Position numbers and translations under genes: made by a program | NCBI RefSeq assembly: GCF_026240635.1 | Contig: NZ_CP110848.1 | Coordinates: forward strand, 2,579,501 to 2,643,500 | DNA: 64,000 nucleotides | Reading direction: 5' to 3' | Origin: Trichothermofontia sichuanensis B231 | GTDB lineage: Bacteria; Cyanobacteriota; Cyanobacteriia; B231 | Notes under the pieces: model-generated | Told to the model about the DNA's origin: nothing | Databases searched by the model: none | Seen by the model: only the letters and a program-made list of their open reading frames with translations | Shown here: positions 44,989 through 54,820 of the stretch, piece by piece | How the letters are laid out: the number at the start of each line of letters is the position of its first letter | How positions within the stretch are numbered: position 1 is the stretch's first letter

Positions 44989-45822
44989 CTACTTATTCCC
45001 AGACAATGACACCGTTGATGACCATAGCGATCGGGCCGCACTAATCGGAATTCCCCAGCTATAGCGACTCAGTTCTGCTTTCAAATTCGCTTCCGGTAAA
45101 GTCCCATCCATAAACACATAGGGATCACCCCAGAGCGCCTCCGAATGCATTCCATTGATTGCCAGCAACTGTCCCTGGGCATTCAGAACCGGCCCGCCGC
45201 TCATCCCCGACGCCACCGGATTCGTATACCCCACCTGATACCCCCCGGCTAGCGGCTTAGGCAGAAATAAGGAAATCTGACCACGCTGCAATGTAAATCG
45301 CGGCGGAGCCTCCGAATCAAAGGCGATCGGAAATCCCGCCGCATACACCACCTCTCCCACCTGGCCTCCCCCCCCTGGGGCCACCACCGCATACTCAGTC
45401 TGCGGACTGTCGAACGCTAAAACCGCCAAATCAGCGTCATTAAACGGGATATTCTCCACTGGCAGCGCCGCATACACCTGACCATCACTGGTTTGCACCC
45501 AATAGGGACCCGGATCGGCCCGGAGAACGTGGGCATTCGTCAGCACCCAATACACTGACCCCTGCCGTTTAATCACCGTCGCCGAGCCAATGGTTTGGCG
45601 CGTTGGCTCACCCGCCATGACCTGAACACTAATCCGTTCTGCCAGTTGATATAGGCGCGTGTCCTGAACCAGAACATCTACGGACGTCTCGGTCAATGGG
45701 GGAAACGCCTGTCCAGAGAAGGGCACGCGGCTCCACGGACAGACGATCGTGCCAACACACAAGCTACCCGATACCAGCCCTGCCAACAGAGCCGGATGAT
45801 AGCCATGCTTTCCCCTCAACAT
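44989..45822 (-). CDS. Trypsin-like serine protease
   Basis: A 277-residue exported protease. The ATG at 45822 lies 4 bp after the stop of the upstream COP23 gene and is followed by a hydrophobic leader; a longer frame into that gene is not supported. Catalytic residues: H98 in L-T-N-A-H-V, D131 in N-D-A-D-L-A-V-L and S208 in S-G-M-S-G-G-P. It lacks the C-terminal modules of its neighbour. It is probably periplasmic and co-transcribed with the COP23 gene before it. Confidence 0.86.
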   Translation of the reverse strand: MLRGKHGYHPALLAGLVSGSLCVGTIVCPWSRVPFSGQAFPPLTETSVDVLVQDTRLYQLAERISVQVMAGEPTRQTIGSATVIKRQGSVYWVLTNAHVLRADPGPYWVQTSDGQVYAALPVENIPFNDADLAVLAFDSPQTEYAVVAPGGGGQVGEVVYAAGFPIAFDSEAPPRFTLQRGQISLFLPKPLAGGYQVGYTNPVASGMSGGPVLNAQGQLLAINGMHSEALWGDPYVFMDGTLPEANLKAELSRYSWGIPISAARSLWSSTVSLSGNK

Positions 45823-45826
45823 GGGC

Positions 45827-46447
45827 CTATTGCTCCCCGATGGCGGGTTCCTCCCAGACCGGCCCTGACCCTGGCGGCACTGGCGGCAGCAGTTCCAGCA
45901 AAGGCCGCAAATCCCCATAAACGGCTTCACCCACAGGGGTAATGTCCATCTGAACCCTCTCTTCGTCTAGGTTTCCAGATAGAAAAACGGGTTGACCATC
46001 AACCATCACCCGCTTCGTCAACAAACGCTCCAAAACAGCACTTGGATCGGTATAGGGTCTTAAGGTCACAACCAACCCATTGGGCAGACAGTCCCCCCCT
46101 TGAAAAGCCGCGACACAAAGGGCCGGTTGTCCATTCGTGATCGCCGATCGCAGATAGTTCAGCGTGCCATTTTCATAGAAGCGTTGAAAACGGGCCGAAA
46201 TCTCCTCGCATCGGGATTGGGGATTCCACGGCTCCGGGAAGGAATCGTCCACCCACAAAATTAACGGGATATTCCCGCGTGAGATCGTTCGGACAACGGT
46301 AGCTGGGTGCCCCTGGTAGAGGCCACAGAAAAATCGAGATGCGGTGGATGCACTCGTCTGCGCCAGTCCCGGCAGGCTGGTCATCGCCAGTGTCCCCGAA
46401 ACCAAGGTAGCGCTGAGGAGTCCCCTGATCAATCGCGGTAGAGTCAT
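45827..46447 (-). CDS. COP23-domain exported protein
   Basis: A 206-residue exported protein. The ATG at 46447 starts a clean signal peptide (1-29, cleavage after L-A-Q); upstream extensions are not needed. The COP23 domain (about 35-165) has F-F-C-G, R-C-E-E-I-S-A-R-F, A-L-C-V-A-A-F, G-D-C-L-P-N-G-L. The tail is Pro-rich and lacks the module seen in the second COP23 protein. It is the first gene of the operon; the promoter should lie in 46448-46620. Confidence 0.8.
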   Translation of the reverse strand: MTLPRLIRGLLSATLVSGTLAMTSLPGLAQTSASTASRFFCGLYQGHPATVVRTISRGNIPLILWVDDSFPEPWNPQSRCEEISARFQRFYENGTLNYLRSAITNGQPALCVAAFQGGDCLPNGLVVTLRPYTDPSAVLERLLTKRVMVDGQPVFLSGNLDEERVQMDITPVGEAVYGDLRPLLELLPPVPPGSGPVWEEPAIGEQ

Positions 46448-46629
46448 AGGTCGTCTGCCCACTGTCAGCAGTGTTGATGTAAGCTTATCTCCAGTGTTCC
46501 CCCCCTTGCCAGGAACTAACATAACCATCGATAAAGTTTTGGTAAATTTGACAGACCCGGTTCAGTTGCTTAAGTTCGTTTGATCGCGCTGTTTCAAGCA
46601 GTTACCGCTATACCGTGAGGGAATGGCCT

Positions 46630-46750
46630 TTGGCAGCCCTCATCCCCCAATCCCCTTGCCCCTTTTGGGAGAAGGAAACCCTCATCCTAAATCCCGCTCC
46701 GGCTCTGGGAGAGAGATTTAGGATGAGGGCCGCACTAGGGGGATGCACCC
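46630..46750. repeat. Repeat R3, degenerate copy
   Basis: Ends GATGAGGGCCGCACTAGGGGGATGCACCC, matching the right end of R3 at 42572-42714 (GGTGAGGGCCGCACAAGTGAGATGCACCC), with the common core inside. The left end is poorly conserved and no duplication is evident. Confidence 0.55.
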
Positions 46751-46799
46751 AGCCTATCCCGGTAAAGCGGTACTTTATACTTAAGGTAAAGGCTGTATT

Positions 46800-47741
46800 G
46801 TGTCTGATCAATCTAATAAATATGCGATCGTCTTTGGGAGTCTCAATATGGATTTGGTGGCAACGGTACCCCGTTTGCCGTTGCCTGGTGAGACGATCTT
46901 GGGCGATCGCCTGTTAACGATTCCTGGGGGTAAGGGAGCCAATCAAGCGGTTGCGCTGGCGAAGTTGGGGGTGCCGACGGCGATCGTTGGTCGGGTAGGA
47001 GCCGATAGTTTTGGAACAGCGTTATGTGAGCAATTGGCAACTGCGGGGGTGGAGATTACGGCGATTGCGTCAGATGACTCCGTAGCGTCGGGTGTAGCAC
47101 TGATTGCTGTGGATACCCAGGGTGAAAATCAGATTATCGTGATTCCAGGGGCTAATGGGCAGGTAGGCCAGCCAGACCTCGATCGCCTGATCTCGCGACT
47201 CCCCCAGGCAAACTTTCTCCTATTGCAGTTAGAAATTCCCCTGGCGGCTGTAGGGGCGGCGGCACAAGCAGCCCACCAACAAGGGGTACAGGTGGTCCTG
47301 GACCCGGCCCCCGTGCGCGCCCCCCTACCGTTGGATCTGTATCCACTCGTGGATATTTTGACCCCGAATGCGATCGAAGCCAGCCAGCTAGCCGGTTTCC
47401 CCGTGACGGATCAGAAGAGTGCGATCGCGGCGGCCCAAACCCTCTGCGATCGGGGCGTGCAAACCGTGATTGTGACTTTGGGGGGAGCGGGGATTGTCTG
47501 GGCCACAGCAGCGGGAACAATCGGACAACTGGCGGCCTATCCCGTCACGGCGATCGATACGGTAGCCGCCGGGGATGCGTTTAATGGCGGGCTAGTAGCC
47601 GCGCTGGTTGATGGCTTGCCCTTGGAAACGGCGCTGCGTTGGGGGATGGCGGCAGGGGCACTGGCAACCACCCAAGTCGGTGCCCAGGCATCCCTCCCCG
47701 ATCGGGCGGCTGTGCAGACATTGTTAGATAGTGTTAGATAG
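46800..47741 (+). CDS. rbsK: Ribokinase (PfkB family)
   Basis: A 313-residue sugar kinase that phosphorylates ribose, or a related sugar or nucleoside, at the 5 position. N-terminal signature: F-G-S-L-N-M-D-L-V, then I-P-G-G-K-G-A-N-Q-A-V-A. The C-terminal PfkB signature D-T-V-A-A-G-D-A-F-N-G-G has the catalytic Asp. Length and N-x-x-D/G-G-K-G-A-N motifs favour ribokinase over fructokinase. It starts at GTG. No ribose transporter or rbsD is adjacent. Confidence 0.92.
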   Translation: MSDQSNKYAIVFGSLNMDLVATVPRLPLPGETILGDRLLTIPGGKGANQAVALAKLGVPTAIVGRVGADSFGTALCEQLATAGVEITAIASDDSVASGVALIAVDTQGENQIIVIPGANGQVGQPDLDRLISRLPQANFLLLQLEIPLAAVGAAAQAAHQQGVQVVLDPAPVRAPLPLDLYPLVDILTPNAIEASQLAGFPVTDQKSAIAAAQTLCDRGVQTVIVTLGGAGIVWATAAGTIGQLAAYPVTAIDTVAAGDAFNGGLVAALVDGLPLETALRWGMAAGALATTQVGAQASLPDRAAVQTLLDSVR

Positions 47742-47753
47742 TGTTTGAAATGT

Positions 47754-47874
47754 GGCTCTCCTGGGTTTATGGTCAATCCAAATAAGAACGATACAGTTTT
47801 TTACTCCCCTCTCCCAGAGCGGGAGAGGGGCTGGTGGTGAGGGTGCTGTTTCAGCCTAAGTGGCAATGACTATA
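47754..47874. repeat. R1 copy 3 preceded by an R2 end
   Basis: 47768-47874 is R1 (107 bp, TATGGTCAATCC...GGCAATGACTATA). The 14 bp just before it, from 47754 (GGCTCTCCTGGGTT), equal the terminus of R2, and the two ends share TTTATGGT, so the junction is a chimera of the two repeat families. It lies between the converging ribokinase and permease genes. Confidence 0.65.
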
Positions 47875-47957
47875 AGAGGTGGGTGCTGCGGGACAGCAAT
47901 ACTGTGGCGACTAAAGTCGCTACTACAAGCACTGCTCCTTAAACAGGGCAGGCCACC

Positions 47958-49442
47958 TCAAAGCACCTGGGTACTGGGTGTCAACAGGGCCTTCGAGGCT
48001 GACTCTCCCAGGCGATGCAGCCGCCGGGCAAACTGGAGATTCAGGAGCGTCGTGGCCAGACATTGACTGACACAAGCGAACAGGAAGGTAGACCTCAACG
48101 TGTATTCAACCGCAACCCACGGAAAAGCGGTAAATAACCAGAACGGTGCGCCACTGTAGGAATTGGGGGCTAGGTCCAGGAAAGCCAGGATGATGGGCGG
48201 GATGAGCATAGCCACGACAATTGCCCCCGCTGCCAAAACGGTTCGGCGGGGTGAGGCTGAGAGCAGACACAGTTGGACGATCGCCGCGTAGACCAGTAAA
48301 ATCCCCAGGGTTAGGACTGTGCCCAGGAGTGCCTGTCCTCTGATAACTGACCCATTGGCAGTCTCAGCGGTAAAGGTTAAGCCAATCCAGACACCTTGAG
48401 CGATCGCCAGGATAAGCAGATTCAGGACGATCGCCAGAAAGGCCGGACTGTTCTCCCCCCAGGTCAATTCTTTTAACCACTGGCGCAACCCGGATTGCCG
48501 TTCCGACCGTCGGACATACCGATAGCGTGCCCATTCCACCAGTACAGTGCGCTGGGGCATTAAGGCCGCCATGAGGAATAATCCCAGGCATAGATTCAAA
48601 GTCAGCATATAAATCCAGGCAACCTCAATGTTGTAACTGCTACTGGTCAAACCAGGCTGTACCATAAAGCCCAGCATCGCCCCCTGCAAAATAGCAGTTA
48701 ACGTATAACTTTGGACCTTGGTCAAAATCGTCGCATGAGTTGTCCGAAAGCGTCGTTTTAAGACTTGCCAGATCCAGTAGGTCCCTACCCCATAGAGCAC
48801 CAACGTAAAGGCAGTGGTCCCGATCGTTATCAGACCGATCGGCAAATAGAACCACTGTAAATGCGACAGTTGCAAACTACCGCTCGAGCGGAGCATAACA
48901 CTGGTCTCCAGCCCCGGAACGAATAGGGTTGGGAAGAGAATCCGGGGCCAAATGCTAACATTATTTACCTCCGCCCCACCCGTATTCATGAGGGTATAGG
49001 TACTCAAAATTAGAAAGAATGTTCCACTACCGACCCAGGCTTGTAAACTCCCTAGCCAGGTGGTAACCAGACCAAACATTAAAGATAAGCTATAGAAAAA
49101 GAGACAACTACCCACCACAATGCTGTAGTAGCACACCAGGGTTGCCGGGGAGAGTTGCCCCGCTAGCCCTGCATAAATAGATAGCGGCAGGGTTAATAGC
49201 AGCATAAGATAAAACAAAACAGGGACCCCCAATAACTTGCCCCACAGGATGGTTTGGGCTGGTTGGGGACTTAGCCGAATGAAGTTGAGGGTTCCCTGCC
49301 GTTCTTCTTTAGAAAGATCACTAATGATCAGATAGCTGCCCCCCACTAAGAGCAGGAGTAAGGAGAAAATACTCAGCAGGATAAACAAATCCTGCCACCA
49401 ACTTGACCAGTTGATAATAAATTCCCCATTAAAACCTGTCAA
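47958..49442 (-). CDS. ABC exporter permease (start uncertain; frame open further upstream)
   Basis: At least 494 residues of a polytopic ABC permease with about 11 hydrophobic segments. The first recognisable block, S-D-L-S-K-E-E-R-Q-G-T-L-N-F-I-R-L-S-P-Q, is the coupling region of this cyanobacterial family. The first in-frame usual start is the TTG at 49442, but the frame stays open about 58 codons further. It encodes an expected first helix (F-G-Q-L-L-L-I-L-F) and N-P-Y-C-T-G, and enters the end of the ATPase gene. There it has no ATG, GTG or TTG. See the slippery heptamer at 49610-49616. Confidence 0.8.
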   Translation of the reverse strand: MTGFNGEFIINWSSWWQDLFILLSIFSLLLLLVGGSYLIISDLSKEERQGTLNFIRLSPQPAQTILWGKLLGVPVLFYLMLLLTLPLSIYAGLAGQLSPATLVCYYSIVVGSCLFFYSLSLMFGLVTTWLGSLQAWVGSGTFFLILSTYTLMNTGGAEVNNVSIWPRILFPTLFVPGLETSVMLRSSGSLQLSHLQWFYLPIGLITIGTTAFTLVLYGVGTYWIWQVLKRRFRTTHATILTKVQSYTLTAILQGAMLGFMVQPGLTSSSYNIEVAWIYMLTLNLCLGLFLMAALMPQRTVLVEWARYRYVRRSERQSGLRQWLKELTWGENSPAFLAIVLNLLILAIAQGVWIGLTFTAETANGSVIRGQALLGTVLTLGILLVYAAIVQLCLLSASPRRTVLAAGAIVVAMLIPPIILAFLDLAPNSYSGAPFWLFTAFPWVAVEYTLRSTFLFACVSQCLATTLLNLQFARRLHRLGESASKALLTPSTQVL

Positions 49443-49603
49443 ACACTGAGGAGAGGTATAAGGATACTCTTTTGGCCCTGTACAGTAGGGGTTTTCAAGA
49501 TAAACCGCCTTGTCAACCGAGGGGAGTTGCCCTAGATGGAACAGGATGAGGAGTAGTTGACCAAAGACAGAGAGGCTGGTGACGATCGCCCCATTACGCA
49601 GCG

Positions 49604-50641
49604 TCAGTCGCCCTTTATGGCTTCGAGGTCCTCCTGTTCGGGACGAAATTCTGCGATCGGTAAACCTGCTTCGACCAATTGCCGCAGGAGGGCAGCGGCG
49701 GTGTCTGGCCCGCCGGTGAAGTTGACCTGGACTGTGGCCACGGTTTGGGTGCCTGTGGCAGGTGATGCGCCTGCGGCAAGGCTAGGCGAAGGCTGCGGGG
49801 CGGGGGATACGGGGTCGATCGCGGCGACTGCCGGATGGTTACGCAGTTCTGCCTGGAGGGCATCCAGACTCCCAAGGCTGGAAATAATCAACCGTTGTTG
49901 GCTCCAGCGCTGATAGAGATCAGCCAGGGAGGCACTCTCCACGAGGAAGCCAAATTCCATGACCCCGATCGTGGTACACAGTTCCGCCAGATCGCTCAGG
50001 ACATGGGACGAAATGACAATGGTCATCCCGGCCTCCCGCAGCGCCCGGATCAAGTCGCGAAAATGCAAGCGAGCGATCGGATCTAGCCCGGAGACAGGTT
50101 CATCCAGTAGGAGCAACAAAGGTTCGTGAATAATGGTGCGGGCCAGACTGAGGCGCTGGCGCATCCCACGGGAGAGGGTGGTGATCGGGCTATGGCGCTT
50201 GCCCGTGAGTTGCACCAATTCCAAGACCTCATGGAGGCGGTGCCGACGGCGCGGCTGCTGCAAACCATAGAGACGGGCGAAGTAGTCGAGATAGTCCCAC
50301 ACGGTTAGCTCATCATAGAGGGGATAATCATCAGGTAGATAGCCAATGCGCTGCTTGAGAGCCAGGTTGTGTTCATCCTGTTTTAGCCGTTGGCCAAAGA
50401 GATAGATTTCCCCGACTGTCGGCGTTTCGGCAGTGGCCAGAAGGCGGATGAGGGTAGTCTTACCTGCTCCATTGGGGCCAATCAGTCCATAAACCTCACC
50501 AGCAGTTACCGCAAGATCAATGTCGCTCACGCCCCGCTGCCGATTCTCCGGCGGGGAGGCACTGCGAGCACCCCGTGGGGAGGTGGGCACATCGAACTCC
50601 TTCGTCAGGCCCTGGGTGAGGATTGCCAATTCTTGAGTCAT
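49604..50641 (-). CDS. ABC exporter ATP-binding protein
   Basis: A 345-residue ATPase. Walker A G-P-N-G-A-G-K-T-T, Q-loop Y-L-P-D-D-Y, signature L-S-R-G-M-R-Q-R, Walker B L-L-L-L-D-E-P-V-S-G-L-D and H-loop S-S-H are present. A C-terminal regulatory extension (about 235-345) ends abruptly in Q-E-D-L-E-A-I-K-G-D, where homologues usually run on through E-x-x-F. It is of the ABC-2 exporter type and pairs with the permease that overlaps it downstream. The substrate is unknown. Confidence 0.88.
   Translation of the reverse strand: MTQELAILTQGLTKEFDVPTSPRGARSASPPENRQRGVSDIDLAVTAGEVYGLIGPNGAGKTTLIRLLATAETPTVGEIYLFGQRLKQDEHNLALKQRIGYLPDDYPLYDELTVWDYLDYFARLYGLQQPRRRHRLHEVLELVQLTGKRHSPITTLSRGMRQRLSLARTIIHEPLLLLLDEPVSGLDPIARLHFRDLIRALREAGMTIVISSHVLSDLAELCTTIGVMEFGFLVESASLADLYQRWSQQRLIISSLGSLDALQAELRNHPAVAAIDPVSPAPQPSPSLAAGASPATGTQTVATVQVNFTGGPDTAAALLRQLVEAGLPIAEFRPEQEDLEAIKGD
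49610..49616 (-). promoter_or_regulatory. Candidate -1 ribosomal frameshift site between ABC ATPase and permease
   Basis: On the minus strand the ATPase ends ATA-AAG-GGC-GAC-TGA. A-AAG-GGC is of the X-XXY-YYZ form. A -1 slip there reads on as K-G-R-L-T-L-R-N-G-A-I-V into the open permease frame without a stop. No downstream structure was computed, so use of the site is unproven. Confidence 0.35.
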
Positions 50642-51066
50642 GACGGCTACAACAACGGTGGAAACCCGACACTGCTACGGCAATGCGGCAAGAACGCACG
50701 CCTACAATCCTGCAATTACAATCCCGCGATCACAATCCTGTCACCGCCGGCCATCAATCGCCGGCCATCAATGGGTACACCTGATACACCCTGACAGCAG
50801 CCTATCCAGTCCTCAGGGGATCGCCTGACTTCAGTTTAGTGCTGTACTTTGGGAGACTTCATCGGCTCCAGGATAGATTCCGGCTAGCAGCCGTCATGAC
50901 CTACTGGGGAAGCAGCAAGCGTGCCCAAACCAGACAGTCTGACTGGGCGACTGCTCAACATTACCTGGATCGCGGTGAGGGAGCAGAGGTAGGTTGTGCC
51001 AGAATCTCGACTGGAACCGGATGAGGCCGATCGCGATTCGGGTCGATCGCTCCCTTCACCCAGTGC
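50642..51066. other. Intergenic region with short tandem repeats
   Basis: Between the ABC ATPase and acs (both minus). CGCCGGCCATCAAT occurs twice in tandem near 50748-50775, and ACAATCC recurs several times upstream of it (about 50703-50740). No gene is supported. Confidence 0.45.
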
Positions 51067-53037
51067 TTAAGCGCCGCCCCGTAACTTATCCAGCACACTG
51101 CGATCCTCCAGCGTTGAGGTATCCCCCGACACTTCCTGATCGGCAGCCAACGATCGCAACAACCGCCGCATAATTTTTCCCGATCGCGTCTTGGGCAGGG
51201 CTTCACTAAAGCGAATCTCACCGGGACGGGCGATCGCGCCAATCTCCTGGACCACGTGCTGTTTCAATTCCTGGGCGAGGGCCTCGCTGGGCACATACTC
51301 GCCTTCCAAAGTGACAAAGGCCACCACCTCTTCGCCTTTGACCTCATCCGGTTTACCCACAACGGCGGCTTCGGCCACAGCGGGATGGGACACCAGCGCC
51401 GATTCAATTTCCATTGTTCCCAGACGGTGACCGGCTACACTGATCACATCATCAACGCGCCCCATTACCCAGAAATACCCCTGCTCATCCCGGCGGGCAC
51501 CATCCCCGGCAAAGTAGAGATATTGGCCATCCTTGGGCGGAATATGCTCCCAGTAGGTGCGGCGGAAGCGATCGGGATCTTTGTAGACTGTGCGCATCAT
51601 ACCCGGCCAGGGGTGACGGATGACTAAGTAGCCCCCTTCATTTACCCCCACGGGATTCCCCTCTAGGTCCACCACATCGGCCAGAATCCCTGGAAAGGGC
51701 CGGGTGGCTGATCCGGGCTTAGTTGGAATCGCGCCGGGCAGGGGCGTAATCATAATGCCGCCGGTTTCCGTTTGCCACCAGGTATCCACGATCGGGCAAC
51801 GCTCCTGGCCAATCACCCGGTAGTACCACATCCAGGCTTCGGGGTTAATCGGTTCCCCCACCGTGCCCAGCAGCCGCAGGGAGGATAGGTTGCGGGATTT
51901 GGGATGGTGTTCGCCCATTTTGATAAAGGCACGGATGGCCGTCGGAGCGGTGTAGAAAATAGTAACCCCGTATTTTTCGATCACATCCCAGAAACAGCCC
52001 GGATTCGAGGCGCGGGGTGCCCCTTCGTACATCAGGGTCGTTGCCCCGTTGGAAAGGGGGCCGTAGACAATGTAGCTGTGGCCGGTAATCCAGCCGACAT
52101 CGGCAGTACACCAATAGACATCCGTATCCTTGAGATCAAAAATCCACTGGCTGGTGATGTGGGTGTAGAGGTTATAGCCACCCGTGGTATGAACGACGCC
52201 CTTGGGTTTGCCGGTGCTACCGGAGGTGTAGAGGATAAATAGCATGTCTTCGCTGTCCATTGGTTCAGCGGGACAGTCGGCGCTCACCCCAACGCGTAAG
52301 TCATGCCACCAGTGGTCACGGCCCGGTTCCATGTGAATTTTTTGTTTGGTCCGTTCCACCACCAGCACGTTTTCCACCGTGGGCACCGCATCATTGGCAA
52401 TGGCTCGATCCACCTGTTCCTTCAGGGGCACGATCGCGTCCTTGCGCCAGCCCCCATCAGCGGTCACCACCAATTTTGCCTCGGCATCAATCAGGCGATC
52501 GCGCAAGGCTTCCGCACTAAAGCCGCCAAAGACAACCGAGTGGGGCGCACCGATCCGCGCACAGGCCAACATGGCGATCGCGGCTTCCGGAATCATTGGC
52601 ATATAAATCCCGACGCGATCGCCCTTGTTCACCCCTAGTTGCTTGAGCACATTGGCAAACTGGCACACTTCGCGGTGCAGTTGAGCATAGGTGAGCGTTC
52701 GGGAATCTCCCGGTTCCCCTTCCCAGATGAGGGCGGCTTTGTTCCGTCGCCAGGTGGTCAGGTGGCGATCGAGGCAATTGTAGGCAATGTTGATTTTGCC
52801 CCCGACAAACCACTTGACATGGGGGGGGTGCCAATCAAGAACCTGTTGCCACGGTTCAAACCAGTGGAGTTCCCGTTCGGCCAACCCGGCCCAGAAACTA
52901 GCCGGATCAGCCTGCGCCTGGGCGTACAATTGTTCGTAGGCTTCCCAGCTATTGATGTGGGCGGCTTGGGCAAACTCCGCTGGCGGCTGAAATAAGCGAT
53001 TTTCTTGCAGAATGGATTCGATCGTCGGTTGTGACAT
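51067..53037 (-). CDS. acs: Acetyl-CoA synthetase
   Basis: A 656-residue AMP-forming acetate-CoA ligase; it activates acetate through acetyl-AMP. ATP-binding motif [11 protein letters not shown], the W-W-Q-T-E-T-G block, G-D-x-[11 protein letters not shown], the hinge [12 protein letters not shown] and the catalytic Lys in [11 protein letters not shown] are all present. That Lys is the usual acetylation target. Full length. Monocistronic. Confidence 0.97.
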   Translation of the reverse strand: MSQPTIESILQENRLFQPPAEFAQAAHINSWEAYEQLYAQAQADPASFWAGLAERELHWFEPWQQVLDWHPPHVKWFVGGKINIAYNCLDRHLTTWRRNKAALIWEGEPGDSRTLTYAQLHREVCQFANVLKQLGVNKGDRVGIYMPMIPEAAIAMLACARIGAPHSVVFGGFSAEALRDRLIDAEAKLVVTADGGWRKDAIVPLKEQVDRAIANDAVPTVENVLVVERTKQKIHMEPGRDHWWHDLRVGVSADCPAEPMDSEDMLFILYTSGSTGKPKGVVHTTGGYNLYTHITSQWIFDLKDTDVYWCTADVGWITGHSYIVYGPLSNGATTLMYEGAPRASNPGCFWDVIEKYGVTIFYTAPTAIRAFIKMGEHHPKSRNLSSLRLLGTVGEPINPEAWMWYYRVIGQERCPIVDTWWQTETGGIMITPLPGAIPTKPGSATRPFPGILADVVDLEGNPVGVNEGGYLVIRHPWPGMMRTVYKDPDRFRRTYWEHIPPKDGQYLYFAGDGARRDEQGYFWVMGRVDDVISVAGHRLGTMEIESALVSHPAVAEAAVVGKPDEVKGEEVVAFVTLEGEYVPSEALAQELKQHVVQEIGAIARPGEIRFSEALPKTRSGKIMRRLLRSLAADQEVSGDTSTLEDRSVLDKLRGGA

Positions 53038-53272
53038 AAGCAGTGAACTCTGAATGATAGGGCTACCGGTAGATCAAGGGAGGTGAGGGTCTGGTGGCCC
53101 AGCTACCCTTGCCATTTAAGCTTTTTTGGGAAATTCCCCTAGGGGTATTCCCCCACTCACCGACCCAAGCGTTGACGCCTAGGCTAATCAAAACCATACT
53201 CTTTTCCCGTCCCTCCGGGTTACTGCCGCCTTCCCCGTCTATCCCGAAGCTCCCTATCTATCCCTTGTTGCG

Positions 53273-54820
53273 ATGACAGCGAATATCCCCGCAGAACCCG
53301 CCCTCCAGCCGTTGGATGCCGATAATCAACGTCTCATGTTCCAGGTGCGCCCGCCGGATTGGGTGAATCCACAACCGGCTGGCTGCTATGACCTAGTAGT
53401 GATTGGGGCTGGGACAGCGGGGCTGGTGGTGGCAGCAGGAACGGCGGGACTGGGTCTCGGTTTCAAAGTGGCCCTGGTTGAAAAAAGTTTACTGGGGGGG
53501 GATTGTCTGAATGTGGGCTGTGTGCCGTCTAAGTGCGTGATTCGTTCGGCCCGTGCTGTTGCGGATATGCGCGATGCTGCGGTCTATGGGATGCAGCCGC
53601 CAGACCCCATCGCGGTTGATTTTGCGGCTGTAATGCAACGCATGCGACGGATTCGCGCGGAGATAAGTCACCATGATTCGGTCGCCCGTTTTCAGCAATT
53701 GGGCATTGATGTGTTTTTAGGACCGGCTCGGTTTGTCGATGCTCAGACGATCGCCGTTCACGATCGTTCCTTACGCTTTAAAAAAGCTGTCATTGCAACG
53801 GGTGCCCGTCCCACCCGTCCCTCGATACCGGGGTTAGCAGAGGCGGGTTATTTGACGAATGAAACTGTTTTTTCCCTGACGGCGTGCCCCCCGCGACTCG
53901 CGGTGATTGGTGGCGGCCCGATCGGGTGCGAATTGGCTCAAGCATTCCATCGCCTGGGAAGTCGCGTCACGGTGTTACATCAGCATCACCATTTACTCAC
54001 TCGCGAAGATGCAGACGCTGCCGCTATTCTTCAGGCACGTTTCCGCCAAGAGGATCTCAATCTCCTGCTGGATGCCAGAGTGGAAAAAGTCGAAACAACG
54101 CCAGCAGGTAAGGTGATCACCTACCAACAAGAAGGGCAGTTGAAAACCGTTGTCGTTGATGAGATTCTGGTGGGAACCGGGCGGACACCTAATGTGGCGG
54201 GATTAAACCTAGAGGCAGTGGGTGTTAAATATGACAGCCGTCGTGGCGTTATGGTCAATGATTATTTGCAAACGACGAATCCCCGTATTTTTGCGGCGGG
54301 GGATATTTGTATGAGTTGGAAATTTACCCACGCAGCGGATGCAGCGGCCCGGATAGTGATTAAAAATGCCTTATTTTCACCATTTGGGTGGGGGCGGAGT
54401 CGGCTAAGTAAGCTGGTGATGCCCTGGGTCACCTATACGGACCCTGAAATTGCCCATGTCGGTCTTTATGAACAGGAAGCACAGGCCCAAGGGCTAAAGA
54501 TACAGACGATTAAAATTCCTCTGACAGAGGTCGATCGCGCCCTGACCGATGGTGAAACCGACGGATTTATCAAAATCTTGCATCAACAGGGATCGGATCG
54601 CATCCTAGGAGCGACGATCGTGGCCCGCCATGCCGGAGAAATGATTAACGAAATAACGCTCGCGATCGTGACCAAACAGGGTCTTAATACCCTAGCAGGC
54701 GTGATTCATCCCTATCCCACCCAGGCAGAGATGATTAGAAAGGCAGCGGATACCTATCGACGAACACTTTTAACACCTCGTACCCAATCCTTCTTAAAGT
54801 TCTTAGCGAAACTCAGTTAA
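53273..54820 (+). CDS. MerA-like FAD/NAD(P)-disulfide oxidoreductase
   Basis: A 515-residue class I flavoprotein disulfide reductase. FAD-binding G-A-G-T-A-G, redox-active G-G-D-C-L-N-V-G-C-V-P-S-K, NAD(P)-binding G-G-G-P-I-G-C-E, second FAD site F-A-A-G-D-I and C-terminal H-P-Y-P-T-Q-A-E are visible. There is no N-terminal heavy-metal domain and no C-terminal Cys-Cys pair, so it is a mercuric-reductase relative rather than proven MerA. The C-terminal H-x-x-P-T catalytic block is intact. It is divergent from acs. Confidence 0.9.
   Translation: MTANIPAEPALQPLDADNQRLMFQVRPPDWVNPQPAGCYDLVVIGAGTAGLVVAAGTAGLGLGFKVALVEKSLLGGDCLNVGCVPSKCVIRSARAVADMRDAAVYGMQPPDPIAVDFAAVMQRMRRIRAEISHHDSVARFQQLGIDVFLGPARFVDAQTIAVHDRSLRFKKAVIATGARPTRPSIPGLAEAGYLTNETVFSLTACPPRLAVIGGGPIGCELAQAFHRLGSRVTVLHQHHHLLTREDADAAAILQARFRQEDLNLLLDARVEKVETTPAGKVITYQQEGQLKTVVVDEILVGTGRTPNVAGLNLEAVGVKYDSRRGVMVNDYLQTTNPRIFAAGDICMSWKFTHAADAAARIVIKNALFSPFGWGRSRLSKLVMPWVTYTDPEIAHVGLYEQEAQAQGLKIQTIKIPLTEVDRALTDGETDGFIKILHQQGSDRILGATIVARHAGEMINEITLAIVTKQGLNTLAGVIHPYPTQAEMIRKAADTYRRTLLTPRTQSFLKFLAKLS

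Noticed and set aside
49481-49500. A frameshift in a C run of the ABC permease
   Set aside because: On recounting, the run is four bases and the frame is continuous across it; the real oddity is the missing start codon further upstream.
53273-54820. True mercuric reductase (merA)
   Set aside because: No heavy-metal-associated domain, no C-terminal Cys pair, and no merR/merT nearby; only the general family is supported.
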